A DNA stretch of 31,746 bases from Clarireedia homoeocarpa (lineage: Eukaryota > Ascomycota > Leotiomycetes > Helotiales > Rutstroemiaceae), in NCBI GenBank assembly GCA_001465935.1, contig LNKV01000096.1:1-31746 (forward strand), read 5' to 3'. Both the position numbers and the translations under genes were made by a program. The notes under the pieces are model-generated. The model did not search any database and had not been told where the DNA came from. It saw only the letters and a program-made list of their open reading frames with translations. Below, piece after piece: positions 10,565 to 20,434 of the stretch (position 1 is its first letter; each line of letters starts with the position of its first letter).

Positions 10565-13500
10565 CTAAAGACTTTCTTCATGCTGGAGTGGCACACTATC
10601 ATTATTATTGAACTTTCCTCGAGTGTTCCTTGAAGGCTGTATATTCTCTGACTCATCGTTACGCTTACGCTTCAGAGTTTCAACATAAAATATATTATCA
10701 TCAACACCTGGAGGGTCTGCGAGGTGACGCTTCCAGTCCATTGGATCACCGAGACGCACAAAGTAATTTCCTTCACCCTTCTTGCACGATGCTACACATC
10801 CCTTTTCTAGCAAACCATTGAAAACCTCTGTGAGCTTAGTTTTATTGATAACAACTTTAGTAGGCGGTTGCTCTAAGACCTCATTGCTAGATCTATCTTT
10901 CTTATAAAAGAGTACTTCTCCGCCTGATAGCTCAAGGAGATTAAATCTTAGCTCTGTAAGCTGCGATTTTAGTGAACGGCTTTTACGGTCCTTTGATTTT
11001 CTTTCAGTTTCCAACTCCTCAAGTTTATTTCTGAGATTCTTTATATCTTCATCTCTTAGTTCGGAGTCCTTGCTGATCTCTGTCTGCTGGTTTTGGATCG
11101 CCTTATTAAGTTTATCTTTGTGTTCAGGAATTTCTAGGAGGCGCGACTGGATTTGGAGGATCATGTTCATCAGGTTTGCAATTTCCTTTTCAAGCTCAAT
11201 TTGCTTGCTTTTATTGCCTTGAACGCTACCTTGATTCTCTTGTCCTTCTTTCAGGGTTCCTATCATTTCCCATTCATCACTAGCTACCGGTATATTCTCG
11301 TTCAGATTATTTATCTGATTTTGCATCTGCTTGATGGTTTCTAGGTGTTGCGCAGCGTGCTTGCTCAATTCCTCTCTCAAGTGATCTTCCTGTTGTGCAC
11401 AGGTTTCTTTGTATAAATGGTCTGCCTTTTGTAGACTTTCTTGGAGTTGTTTTATTCTGGAACTCGAATCTTCAACCTGTTGTTTCATACTAATCAAATT
11501 ATCGTTTTGTTTCTGTTCTTTCTGTTGCTGTTTATCATATTCGATCTGTAAGTTTTCAAACTCATTGATCTGCGACTCTAAAGACTTTATCTTATCGATC
11601 TGTACTTTATTTATATTGTTCAATTCAGTAATGTCTTTGTCTTTTTGCGTTATATATATTTTCAGATGTTGTTGTTCCTGATTCAGGACTTCAATACGAT
11701 TATCTTTTTCTATGCCCACTGCAATATGATTTTGTATTTGCCTTTCAGCTTCCTGTAGCGTCATTGTTAATCTTTTGTGATCTTCCTCCAAATCTATATT
11801 TTGCCGCTCCCTCACTTCACTATCCTCCCCGTTTTCTCTTAATGTGGCATCGTTCGAGACAATGCTGTGAGAATATACAGATGAATTATCATCATAATTC
11901 GTGGTTTGAGTATCTGGGATTCTATGTGTATCAATTCTGAAAAATTCTGGACTTTTAAGCTCCAGAGAGCCCCAGAAGCGCGAAAAAAACTCTGACCTTA
12001 CAGTACGTGCCGTAACACCTTTTGCTTCCCTTTTAGTGCTATTACACAAATGCCTGAGAAATAGATAAGGTGTACTTTCATCTATGACTGTTGTTACTGG
12101 TTTGCCATATCGTCGACTCAACTTAATTTCTGAAAGAGGCTTTGGATTGTGGGGTGCTTGCACCTTTTTATTCATATAGTCCAGCATTTCTTCGTAAGCG
12201 CGGCATTGTTTGTCTACGGCGGCCTCTAGGTCATATTCCCACACATCCTGAGGTGCTATATCTTGTAGACTCTTTGCAAACGTTTCCCTTACAAAATTTA
12301 TCTGTAACAAGCGTTGTATCGCGTCAGACTGAAATCCAAGCTTGCCAGCGGTGAGGCCAAAGAGGTACAAATTCCGTGCGGTTGCTTCCTTAACCTTCGC
12401 CTTTTCTTCACCAGGTTCTGTTCTAGCAGCATAATTGCCTAATGACCTGTAGTTACGCATAACGTGAAGGATCAGACTCTTAAATTGTATGTCGAAGCTA
12501 TCAAACTGTTCAGACGTAGTTAATTCAGCGAACTCCCCGTCTTGGATATCTTCAACAACGATAGACTGGCTCATCTCAGGTCCCTTCCAGATTCTTTTCA
12601 GCGCAGTTCTGATACTGCGAGGCCCCAGTCGCTTGTCATTTCGCCCTAAGAGTAGCTTTAAAACGGAGACGATCTCTAGAAGATGCATTGTATCTCTCGC
12701 ATAACTATTCAATGTTGGAATCATTCTTGTTGTAGATAAGATTTTGGCCTTAAGATGATCTCTGGTCTGCTGATCTTCCATTCCGAAGAAAGATTCGTTG
12801 TTCATAGACTTTATAAAATGATCTCTGTCCATCAGGGATATACCCGGTGCTATACTTTCAACCAAATTCACCGTCTTCGTGCATACATTAACTAAACGAT
12901 TATCGACAAGTAGAAAAGACTGCCACCAGTTGCGAATGCAATTAAGATAACAAATCAGTTCCTTTGAGTAATTAATCATAGTTCGAACCAACAGCTGCTG
13001 AAATACTCACATCATCACAGCCTTTTAAACTGGTCCTTTTGAGACCTCCATTCAAATTTGTCCATAACCCTGAGACGTCTTGAAGAGCTGTCAGCGCACT
13101 GTTCAGCTGGTCACGATTCTTAATGGCTTTCAGATCCTTTTTGGTGTCTTTTGAGAAGCCCACTGCGAGTTGTTCAGCTACTGTCTGGTCATCTCGTGAT
13201 CTAAGCTTTAGAAGTTCTCTAACTTCAACTCCAGATGGATTCGCTGTTGAACGATTGTTGCGGTTTCCCTGAGACGAAAGAAATCCCTGTCCAATATCTG
13301 TTACTTTTAGTTGATACTTATTATTAATTTATTGTAATGGTGTCGATTCGTACCTTGGTTATAAAGATTGACTAGCCACCACTTATCTTGATGCGGCAAG
13401 CAATGCTCAGCAGCTTTAATACGTGATAATCCATCAATGTAAGATATTTTGGTAGTAGATGAAATGCTTGCAAGAGATGAGACGGGTGGTCTCTGGGCCG

Positions 13501-13753
13501 ACGTCCCGAAGCATTCTGCGCTGTTGCTCGAACGTAAAGTCTCAAAAGCCTCCTTGGTTATCAACGCGGTAATAAAGTTATCAGGATTGTGGCGATCACA
13601 GTAATCCGTCAAAATTGACGTCAATTTTTCGATCTTTTTTGTCTTTTCCGTGGGGTCAGAGTTTCCAATGTAAGTTAAATTGGACAAGTCGATTTTCACG
13701 CAGGCAAGAAAATACTTGGCATATTGAGGTGATTTCTTTTCATTAGCATCCAT
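10565..13753 (-). CDS. DUF3723-family protein with long coiled coil
   Basis: Inferred exons on the minus strand are 13753-13354, 13297-13011 and 12961-10565. The introns are 56 bp (GTACG donor) and 49 bp (GTGAGT donor, CAAAG acceptor), giving 1,027 residues. The N-terminal two thirds carries DUF3723 landmarks: a SRIKAAEHCLPHQDKWWLVNLY block (residues about 110-132), a degenerate NPSGVEVRELLKLRS segment, and CDDELICYLNCIRNWW across the second splice. Residues about 620-905 form a long Q/E/K-rich coiled coil. The C-terminus is a small globular part followed by a KRKR basic patch that could be a nuclear signal. DUF3723 has no known biochemical function; the family is reported as recurrent cargo of Starship giant transposons. 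The gene is intact, and its divergent partner is the kinase-like gene at 14012. The second splice was chosen because it restores the family motif. Confidence 0.8.
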
Positions 13754-14011
13754 TTTGACAACACTCTACTAACACAGTCAGTACCCCATATGCAAATAAT
13801 TTTTTTAGATATTAATCTCAGACGATGTCACTATGTCAGCTTTCATCATTGGGTCAGCCATTTAATCAGCCTTTGTGTCAGCCACTTAGCATTTATGATC
13901 ATTGGTCATCAAGCATTATCGAATCTCTTCAATATCAGAACGATGCTTCTCAGAGCTATATCTCATCAATATTTGATAAGACTTATGTCTCTTTAAAGTT
14001 ATCAACACCAG
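13754..14011. promoter_or_regulatory. Shared divergent promoter with TCAGCC repeats
   Basis: A 258 bp gap separates the start codons of the DUF3723 gene and the kinase-like gene. It contains TCAGC(C) at 13836, 13854, 13866 and 13878, the last three spaced exactly 12 bp apart. The clustering suggests a protein-binding site controlling one or both genes. This is inference from spacing only. Confidence 0.5.
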
Positions 14012-15022
14012 ATGGACGATTCGAAGCTTCCAAGGCGTAGGACTGCTAGAGGAGTAAGAGGTATCAAATTGCCACCTCATGGACATCCACTTGAGCAGTC
14101 GCTGGTGGAAAAACCCAAAAAACCGCAGCGCAGATCCCAAATTAGAATGCGGTTTGGCAAAAATGAGGGATATTTGATCGACGGCGGGGAGAGAATAAGA
14201 TATTTTGAATGGAAACCAACAATTAACAAAACAACGTATGATTTGCTGCTCGATTTGAAGCACCCAGATCCCCATCCATGTATTGTCAACATTGACGACG
14301 GAGAATGGAAATATCCGATTGATGATAACGACTTACCGATGGAATGTATTCTTCGAATCTCGCTCCCCGGAGAGAATTCGATTCGGCAATTAAGGGGCTT
14401 AATCGATCTGCATTGCATGACTGTGGATGATGTAATTAATTCAGAAGGCGAAATGCTAATCTGGGACACTTATCAAATGTGTAAACATGTAAGATATTTG
14501 TGAAATGCTACAGTATCGGTTTACAATCTAATTATTCTCTAGCTTTTGGCCGCACTGGATTACTTAGCCCATAAGAATTTAGTAATGGGGACTTTTTCAA
14601 CAGAAGACATTGCGTACACTTCCACGGGCTACAAGATCCGTAAGTCTTTTGCTATTTCCTCCTGTCAATGTTCGGTTCTAAATCCTGCATCAGTGAATGT
14701 AGACAAGGCAAAGACTCCAAAGAAAAGGGAAAATATTTTAGATCTTCGGTCGATTGGCATGGTAATGATAAAAATGTTAACAAGAACTGAAATGAATAAT
14801 ATGGAGACTTTAAAGCTTCATGCTTCACCAGATTACTGTAATGTCTTTTTAGAGATTGCATCGAAGGACTTAACCAATCTTGAGAAGTATCACAATCAAC
14901 TAGTGAACTTAAAAGATAAACAGCTAGCGACTTGGAATTGTAGGTTGTCAGAAGAAGATTTACTTGAAAGAAGCCGTTCTTTATGCGTTGAAGTTGGTTT
15001 ACGGCAGCAAAATGTTCTCTAG
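14012..15022 (+). CDS. Degenerate protein-kinase-like protein (pseudokinase)
   Basis: Exons 14012-14488, 14543-14639 and 14703-15022 give 297 residues. The first intron is 54 bp (GTAAGA...TAG). The second is 63 bp, stop-free and a multiple of three, so it may be retained, giving 318 residues. After the first splice, LLAALDYLAHKNLVMG aligns with the kinase helix before the catalytic loop. The HRD-type aspartate region reads VMGTFSTEDI and lacks the catalytic aspartate, and no DFG is seen. Later LDLRSIGMVMIKMLT matches kinase subdomain IX (D-x-x-S-x-G). The N-lobe is weak: a basic leader, then YFEWKPTIN and ECILRISLPGENSIRQLRGLID. It is therefore probably catalytically dead, acting by binding. 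It is divergent from the DUF3723 gene and may work with it. Confidence 0.65.
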
Positions 15023-16327
15023 AGAATAGTATAGCTGAAGACTAGAGGTTATATATAAGTTAGTCATACTTTTGCAGAAATCTAAGTAGATAAGTGTGAC
15101 GATACGTACAACAGTGGGTGTCAGAATTCCGTGCGCACGAGCTGTAAGCGACAAATATCCCCTAACTGTCAGGAGGCGTAGAAGAAGGAACCATGATAGA
15201 GGGGTAATCACCTGACTATGTGGGGAAGCGATAGGAGGGCGGAGGCAATGCGGAGGAGATGTGGGGCACGAGCCCTAGGGATCACCCTATTTAACGGAGG
15301 CAGGAAAGAGATAGGGAGACGGTAGCAATTAGATTGTATCTAAGCAGTACCCTATTATTAGGCTCCGACTACCCTACTACAATACAGATACGCTCTTACG
15401 ATTCCCTACCAATATAAAACCCTAACTGTGACAATACGTCTGCGATGAGAATCGAATATACCTTAGAATTAAGAACTATAGAACTAAGAGGAGGGAGAGG
15501 CTCGGAGAGCTTAGATACAGAAAGAGGTCACGTGAAAATCAGGTGCCTAGCTAACTCCATTTAGTCCTAGCTTTTGTCGGCCTGAGGCACAAATTGATGA
15601 GCAGCCAGATTAGCAGGCACTAGTGGGTGCACTAACTCATTCTACACCTCTTGAAAACACACCCAAATTTGAGCACTTTAGAAATCTATCAAAAATCCAA
15701 TTTTTGAGATTTTAATTTGAATATTGAATTAAATGATTTTTTACTCTGAGCTAATCTCAGATACCTTCATTAAGATTTTTTATATTTTTACTGATAAAAT
15801 TATTTCGATATGAAAATTTCGCTCTAACAAAAAAAAGCCAAAATCTGTAATTTTGAGAGTTCAATCTCTGGATGTGATGCGACGCATCATATGATGCTAT
15901 GTGCGCCTTATAAGGCCATGTACGCAGGCATCAAAGTCGCGTCGAGCATTAGTCTTATCAGGGGCTCCACAATGGTGCGCTCGCTAGATTGCAGCTTAGG
16001 GCTTGATGCCCAGGGCTCGAAGGCTATATAAGGGATCTCCTTCCACTGTACATAGTTTGCTCTTTAGTTTACTCGTCACATATTTACGGGTCCAGTTTAG
16101 TGGCATTTATCAATGCATTTCTTTCTTCAGCCTATATTTCTTTGGGTTCTATAGTCTTCTGGGTTTGCCCTGCAGCGCTAGCCCTCGATTCGGCCAATAA
16201 GAGCACCTGATTTTCGTCCAAAATGGGTACGAAGTAGGGTGCTAGGCCAAATAGAGCTGCCGTACAGCGCCAGCGCTGCGCCATACGCTCGATCTTGCGA
16301 GCGGAGCGAGTAAGTGATGTTCTGCTC
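15023..16327. other. Non-coding flank, possible LTR-like relic and 3' part of DIRS element
   Basis: TGTGACGATACG (15096) and TGTGACAATACG (15428) are direct repeats 332 bp apart, and a part near 15480-15545 resembles 29965-30045 (GAACTAAGAG...GTCACGTG). The stretch 15650-15850 is AT-rich with no features. From about 15900 the sequence probably belongs to the 3' end of the DIRS element, with a TATATAA box on the plus strand at 16025 and an inverted repeat AATAAGAGCA (16197) / TGCTCTTATGG (16322). I could not define the element ends. Confidence 0.3.
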
Positions 16328-17380
16328 TTATGGATCCTGCCCTAGAGGGGGGATAGGGCGCAAGTTCTCGTAGCCCAGGTGTAAGTGTGATTGTTTTGTC
16401 TGAAATCGTCGACTCAACCGTAAACGTGTTTCGAAGCTCTTGTCGCAATATGCCAGATATGCATCTGAGGACCACCTGCCTAGGGCTTGGATATCCGCTG
16501 CTATCATTCCTGCCTCTGAAGCGTGCTGTGCTGCACCGCGTCGAAAGCTGTGGCCGGCGTAGCCTATACTGCTGATGCCTAATATCTCGAGTCTCTGCTT
16601 CAAGAATCCTATCATTATATCTCTTCGCAGTGGACGTCCATTTATATTAAATAGCGGGGAGTCCGGGGGCTGTGGGTCATGCTGGAATAGGGCATGGATT
16701 GCTTCAACTGGGCATACTCTTGTAGATGTTCGTGCCAGTACGATTTCTATGCCTTGGTGGTTCTTGTCTGCCTTGCTTCGACGGAGGCGTAAGATTACAT
16801 GAGATCCATCGTCTGCGAGTGTAATATCTCCGCGTACAGGCTTCGTTCGTAGCAGGTCTGGTGTATCTTCGCTCGGTTTTATTGTGAATTCTCCCATTCG
16901 CAAGAATGCTGCGAATGCAACCTTCGCTGCTGCTGTGAGATTGAGGTTCTTTCGCAGTTCTTGTGATCTTAATGGGCCATAGCGGTATTGTACCACCTTT
17001 TCGAGATTCGTCATCGAGATTGCCATTGTTTTCTTTGTTGGTGCTTCAGTTTCGGATCTCTTTATGCCGGCTAGTATTCTCTTAAGCCATGGGCTTGCGA
17101 ATACTGTTGTATCCATCCTGCGGTCGATATGAACTGATCGTAGTGCTGAAAGGTAGTTGTCAAGGGTTGATGCGCGTGCCTTTTTTGACGCCATCGCGAG
17201 CCATTTCCCTAAGGTTAACTCGTTCGCAGGCCATGGGGTTCCACCATGGAGTATACAGTATTGTTCGTAGTTCGTTCTTGCTGCGGCGTAGACTTTTCGG
17301 GTAGCTGGGGCAAGGCCATGCCATAAGAAGTCCTGGACTTCTGTTGGGAGGTTGCTGCCTGCTTCTTGTCTCCAGCTCAT
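16328..17380 (-). CDS. Tyrosine recombinase (YR) of the DIRS-like element
   Basis: It catalyses integration of the circular retroelement DNA. The frame is open from 17422 but begins there with GTG. The first ATG (17380) lies 12 nt past the RT stop at 17392, so reinitiation or a separate transcript is likely. Counting from 17422, the catalytic signature is complete: box I arginine in FLRMGEF (residue 175), HSFRR with H291 and R294, a W in LGRWSSDAYL (317), and candidate nucleophile tyrosines at 322 and 325. The N-terminal region (about 30-125) is a SAM-like DNA-binding helical domain (WHGLAPATRKVYAAARTNYE). The frame is intact to its stop. Confidence 0.9.
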   Translation of the reverse strand: MSWRQEAGSNLPTEVQDFLWHGLAPATRKVYAAARTNYEQYCILHGGTPWPANELTLGKWLAMASKKARASTLDNYLSALRSVHIDRRMDTTVFASPWLKRILAGIKRSETEAPTKKTMAISMTNLEKVVQYRYGPLRSQELRKNLNLTAAAKVAFAAFLRMGEFTIKPSEDTPDLLRTKPVRGDITLADDGSHVILRLRRSKADKNHQGIEIVLARTSTRVCPVEAIHALFQHDPQPPDSPLFNINGRPLRRDIMIGFLKQRLEILGISSIGYAGHSFRRGAAQHASEAGMIAADIQALGRWSSDAYLAYCDKSFETRLRLSRRFQTKQSHLHLGYENLRPIPPLGQDP

Positions 17381-17391
17381 CGGTGGTATGC

Positions 17392-19104
17392 TCAGTGTCC
17401 CATGTGGCCGATCTGCGGGCACAAGTTAGCAATCGTTTCCCATTTGAATCGCGATAATGCATCTGCTAGTTCGTTATCGATCCCTTGTATCCATCTTGGT
17501 GTAATCCTTATATTAAGCTGTGCTGCTAGTAGTAGGATCTTTCGGACGACTGGGTAAGTTGCGCCTTTAACAGATTCCTTCTCCAGGGCTGTCGCTGTAA
17601 CAGTATTATCGGTGAAGGCGATGATTTCCTTGCCGGTCCATATTTGGGACCATTTCTGTAGAGCGACTAGGATAGCTTCTGCTTCTAAAGGGTTTATATC
17701 TAACTGCTTGTCGCCTGAGATTTTGGTGCGCTTTACACTAAAAATCTGGGCCCTCGACAGCGTAAACGCTGCTTCGCGCCAGTTTCCATGGCAACCTGTA
17801 AACCAGACGCCTCCCAGGCCTATGGCGGATGCATCTGTGCAGAGGTAAACTTGGCTTCTTGATGCCTGATAATAGAGTGTTCCATTGAACCTGGGGAGCA
17901 GTTCACTCCACCAAAGGAGGTCTTGCCGTGCGTCTGATGGGAGCTTCCTTTTTAAGAATGGGTTTGACGGTGGGTATGCAGCCAGCGCGTTCCAGAGCGG
18001 GCGTAGGAATAGTCTCCCAAAGATGATTGCTGGGGCACAGAACGAGAGGAGACCTACGATCGACTGAAGGTCTCGTAAGGTTATTGCTCTGCTTGTGATA
18101 GATCTTGCGCATATGCTGCGGATCCGACGTAGTTTGTCTTGCGGAACCCGCATCTCTTGGCGGATTGTATCAATCTCATAGCCTAGGATTACTGCTACTT
18201 GGCCGCATACATCCTTAGATATATTCTGTGGGATGCCCAGTTCGAGAGTCAGTGCATTATATTGTGCTGCAAGCTGTTCGAGGTGCTCCTCTGTAGCCTT
18301 CTGCTGTGGGATCACTAGGATAAAGTCGTCCAAGTAGTGTTCGAGGATTTGCCAGTCTGTAATGTACTGTAGTATCCAGTGGAATGCTTCCGCAAAGATG
18401 TTAAATATATATGGGGCTGTTCGTAGTCCGAATGGCAGGCATGTCTCTTTATAGTACTGCCCCTCCCATGTAAGTGCTAGGAGCCATCTATTCTTATAAG
18501 AGACTGGCACATTTCTGAATGCATCCTTTATGTCTCGTTTTATGATCCAGGCGCCTACGCCAGCGGTGCGGATATGCTGCAGGATCGTCTCGATCTTGAC
18601 GAACTGCATTCCTGCTAGCTCTTCTGCAATATAATCGTTTACTGACAACTTGTCTGGGTATGATAAATGGTGGATACGGCGCATGCCTCCATCATGCTTC
18701 GGCACTAGCCCCAGTGGTGATACTATTAAAGGACCCACTGGCTCTGTATGTTCTAGTCTACCTAGTTGTATGTCTTCTGCTATCTTCTTTGAGATTAAGG
18801 CTGGGTCGACATTGCATGTCTTCAGGTTCTTTGACAGAATCAATTGCTTTGGGCCATTGTACCCTATTCGGCAACCATGTTGCAGTATCTTTGTGATCTG
18901 CCAGCGCAAATTACTATAATTATAGTCACTGAGCAGTCGTTCCCATGCCTCTGCCTTGAAAGGGGAGGGGGATGATTCTAGTATAGGATCACTTATGTTC
19001 ACAATCTCGAACAGTGTCTCAGTATTGGGACGGGGTGGGGGCAACGTGCGAGGTTCTCTTCTATCTACAGCGTTCTTTTCTAGCTCCTCCCATCCCACGT
19101 CTCC
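17392..19104 (-). CDS. Reverse transcriptase-RNase H (pol) of the DIRS-like element
   Basis: The polymerase motifs are intact: PLGLVPKHDGGMRRIHHLS, catalytic KRDIKDAFRNVPV, the LPFGLRTAPYIFN pocket, and YLDD in EHYLDDFILV. RNase H follows: CTDASAIGLGG, a glutamate in NPLEAEAI, FTDNTVTATAL, and DNELADALSRF near the end. The frame continues gag directly, separated only by the TGA at 19107-19105. The first codons are GGA GAC GTG, and the first ATG in frame is about 140 codons in, inside the RT core. It must therefore be made as a gag-pol fusion (read-through), or the TGA is a mutation. The 3' end runs 12 bp before the recombinase ATG. Confidence 0.9.
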   Translation of the reverse strand, partial: GDVGWEELEKNAVDRREPRTLPPPRPNTETLFEIVNISDPILESSPSPFKAEAWERLLSDYNYSNLRWQITKILQHGCRIGYNGPKQLILSKNLKTCNVDPALISKKIAEDIQLGRLEHTEPVGPLIVSPLGLVPKHDGGMRRIHHLSYPDKLSVNDYIAEELAGMQFVKIETILQHIRTAGVGAWIIKRDIKDAFRNVPVSYKNRWLLALTWEGQYYKETCLPFGLRTAPYIFNIFAEAFHWILQYITDWQILEHYLDDFILVIPQQKATEEHLEQLAAQYNALTLELGIPQNISKDVCGQVAVILGYEIDTIRQEMRVPQDKLRRIRSICARSITSRAITLRDLQSIVGLLSFCAPAIIFGRLFLRPLWNALAAYPPSNPFLKRKLPSDARQDLLWWSELLPRFNGTLYYQASRSQVYLCTDASAIGLGGVWFTGCHGNWREAAFTLSRAQIFSVKRTKISGDKQLDINPLEAEAILVALQKWSQIWTGKEIIAFTDNTVTATALEKESVKGATYPVVRKILLLAAQLNIRITPRWIQGIDNELADALSRFKWETIANLCPQIGHMGH

Positions 19105-20106
19105 TCAGCTTCTGCAGCTGCTTGCGGGATGTGGCCCGTTGCACTTTGTGCACTTATGAGGGTATGAACAGGCTGCTCTGTGGCAGAGGTTGCCCTTGTT
19201 GAACCCATGGCAGTAGTTGCTGTTATCGTTTATATCATGAAGGCGCGGTCTCTTCGACTGTCCTTGGTTATGCCTTGCTACACCTTGTGTATTGAAGCCT
19301 GCCACCTTTGCTAGTGTACGGTTCTCGTTGATCGTCATCTTGCAATGGCTATCCTTCGTCTCCCGTGGGATTGTCCAGAGGTCCCCATCCCCCATACCAC
19401 GGGCAGTTACGAACTGCTGGTGACTCATTGCCATCTGCAGGACCTGGCTCCATATATAGATACGCGACAGGCTCAGGATTGTATGCATGAACTTTGTCAT
19501 TCCTGCTTCCATCGTGGGGTGCTTTGCACCATGCAAATGGCATACCAATGTCTTATATGTGATAAAAGAGATGGCCCATACGATAGGATCCTTGCCGTAG
19601 TCCTTGGCTGACCCATTAACCTTTCTCGTTGTGATGACTCCTTCTTCGGAGATGATCACATTACTGTTTGCTGTTTCTTCAGCCCAATCTGCTAGCTCTG
19701 GGCATAGCTTCACCATATTCCAAGGGTTGAAGTTGCCTTTAACAACCTGATTCAACTGCTCGGGAGGGGCGCCTGGGGCGAGGGTAAGAAGGCCTTTGGC
19801 CTCAGGGGATAAATCACCTTCTGTAGATAACTCCTCTTGATATGCCGTTGCTGCTGCTACTGGGGCGGGTTGTACTGCTGCTAGTCCTTCTACTTTCCTG
19901 GATAGGGCATTCATGCTCTCCAGCAGGGCGTTTAGCTATGCGTTCGTGATATGCGCTGTGGCATTCGGTGCTTCTTCGTGTGCTAAGGTAGGTGCTGCCA
20001 TTATAGCGATCGAGGGGGCTGGTGAAGCCGGCGGCAGTGAGGTTAGGTCTCCTATGTTCGTTAATGGAAGACCGAAGGGTGTTCCTTGCCTAGTCCGGAA
20101 GGACAT
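19105..20106 (-). pseudogene. DIRS-like gag with one internal stop
   Basis: The nucleocapsid-like protein starts at ATG 20106-20104 (MSFRTRQGTPFG). An in-frame TAG at 19938-19936 interrupts it; the frame reopens and continues from ATG 19914. The C-terminus has a CCCH-type finger (C-x8-C-x4-C-x3-H, in YCHGFNKGNLCHRAACSYPH) followed by a C-x2-C-x3-H-x4-C knuckle (CTKCNGPHPASSC), both nucleic-acid binding. The gag frame ends in TGA (19107-19105) and pol continues in the same frame. TAG from CAG and TGA from CGA would each need one C-to-T change. Confidence 0.75.
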
Positions 20107-20365
20107 ATAACCCTTAACGTTCTTCTATTATATAGTACGAGTGGATTTCGGTTGGAATCGAAATATCCAAAAATTTTTCCAACATTGAAGAAATTGATGA
20201 TTTTTACAGCATTTCAATTTCTCGAGCCGGCAAATCTTTTATTTTATGTGGTAGGCCCACCTAAAGTTGAGGCCTGGTCGGCTTTTAGATTTGCCGTCAT
20301 GTTGGCCTCAAATATGTGTTCCTAAACATGGACATGTAGAAATAATAACTAATAATAAAATATAG
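20107..20365. other. Non-coding gap between DIRS element and LINE
   Basis: AT-rich, with no recognisable gene. It includes the upstream leader of the DIRS gag and the unoccupied flank of the LINE insertion site. Confidence 0.3.
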
Positions 20366-20375
20366 ACTCAGATTA
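20366..20375. repeat. LINE target-site duplication, left copy
   Basis: ACTCAGATTA here is repeated exactly at 29884-29893, immediately after the (CAAT)n tail, and so brackets the LINE. Confidence 0.85.
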
Positions 20376-20434
20376 CACATCTATTATTTAAGTTATTAAC
20401 CCCTCTATTATTTAACTCCTTACAATCGTAGGGC

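Larger units (their letters stand above)
16328..20106 (-). mobile_element. DIRS-like tyrosine-recombinase retroelement (coding extent)
   Basis: Three consecutive minus-strand frames, gag, RT-RNase H and tyrosine recombinase, in the order typical of the DIRS/Ngaro/PAT retroelements, which integrate through a recombinase instead of a DDE integrase. Coordinates cover the coding part only. The split or inverted terminal repeats that define DIRS versus Ngaro were looked for in 15880-16330 and 20106-20365 and not recognised. Two in-frame stops in gag-pol indicate it is probably defective. Confidence 0.85.

Noticed and set aside
10565..15022. Spok-like spore-killer system
   Set aside because: Spok proteins combine coiled coil, nuclease and kinase in one protein. 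Here the coiled-coil protein is DUF3723 type and no nuclease motif is seen, so only the loose resemblance of coiled coil plus kinase-like gene remains.
16328..17422. Tyrosine recombinase as a Starship captain linked to the DUF3723 gene
   Set aside because: The recombinase is directly downstream of an RT-RNase H frame and belongs to the DIRS-like element. It does not look like a DUF3435 captain and sits at the end of a retroelement, not at the 5' end of a large cargo element.
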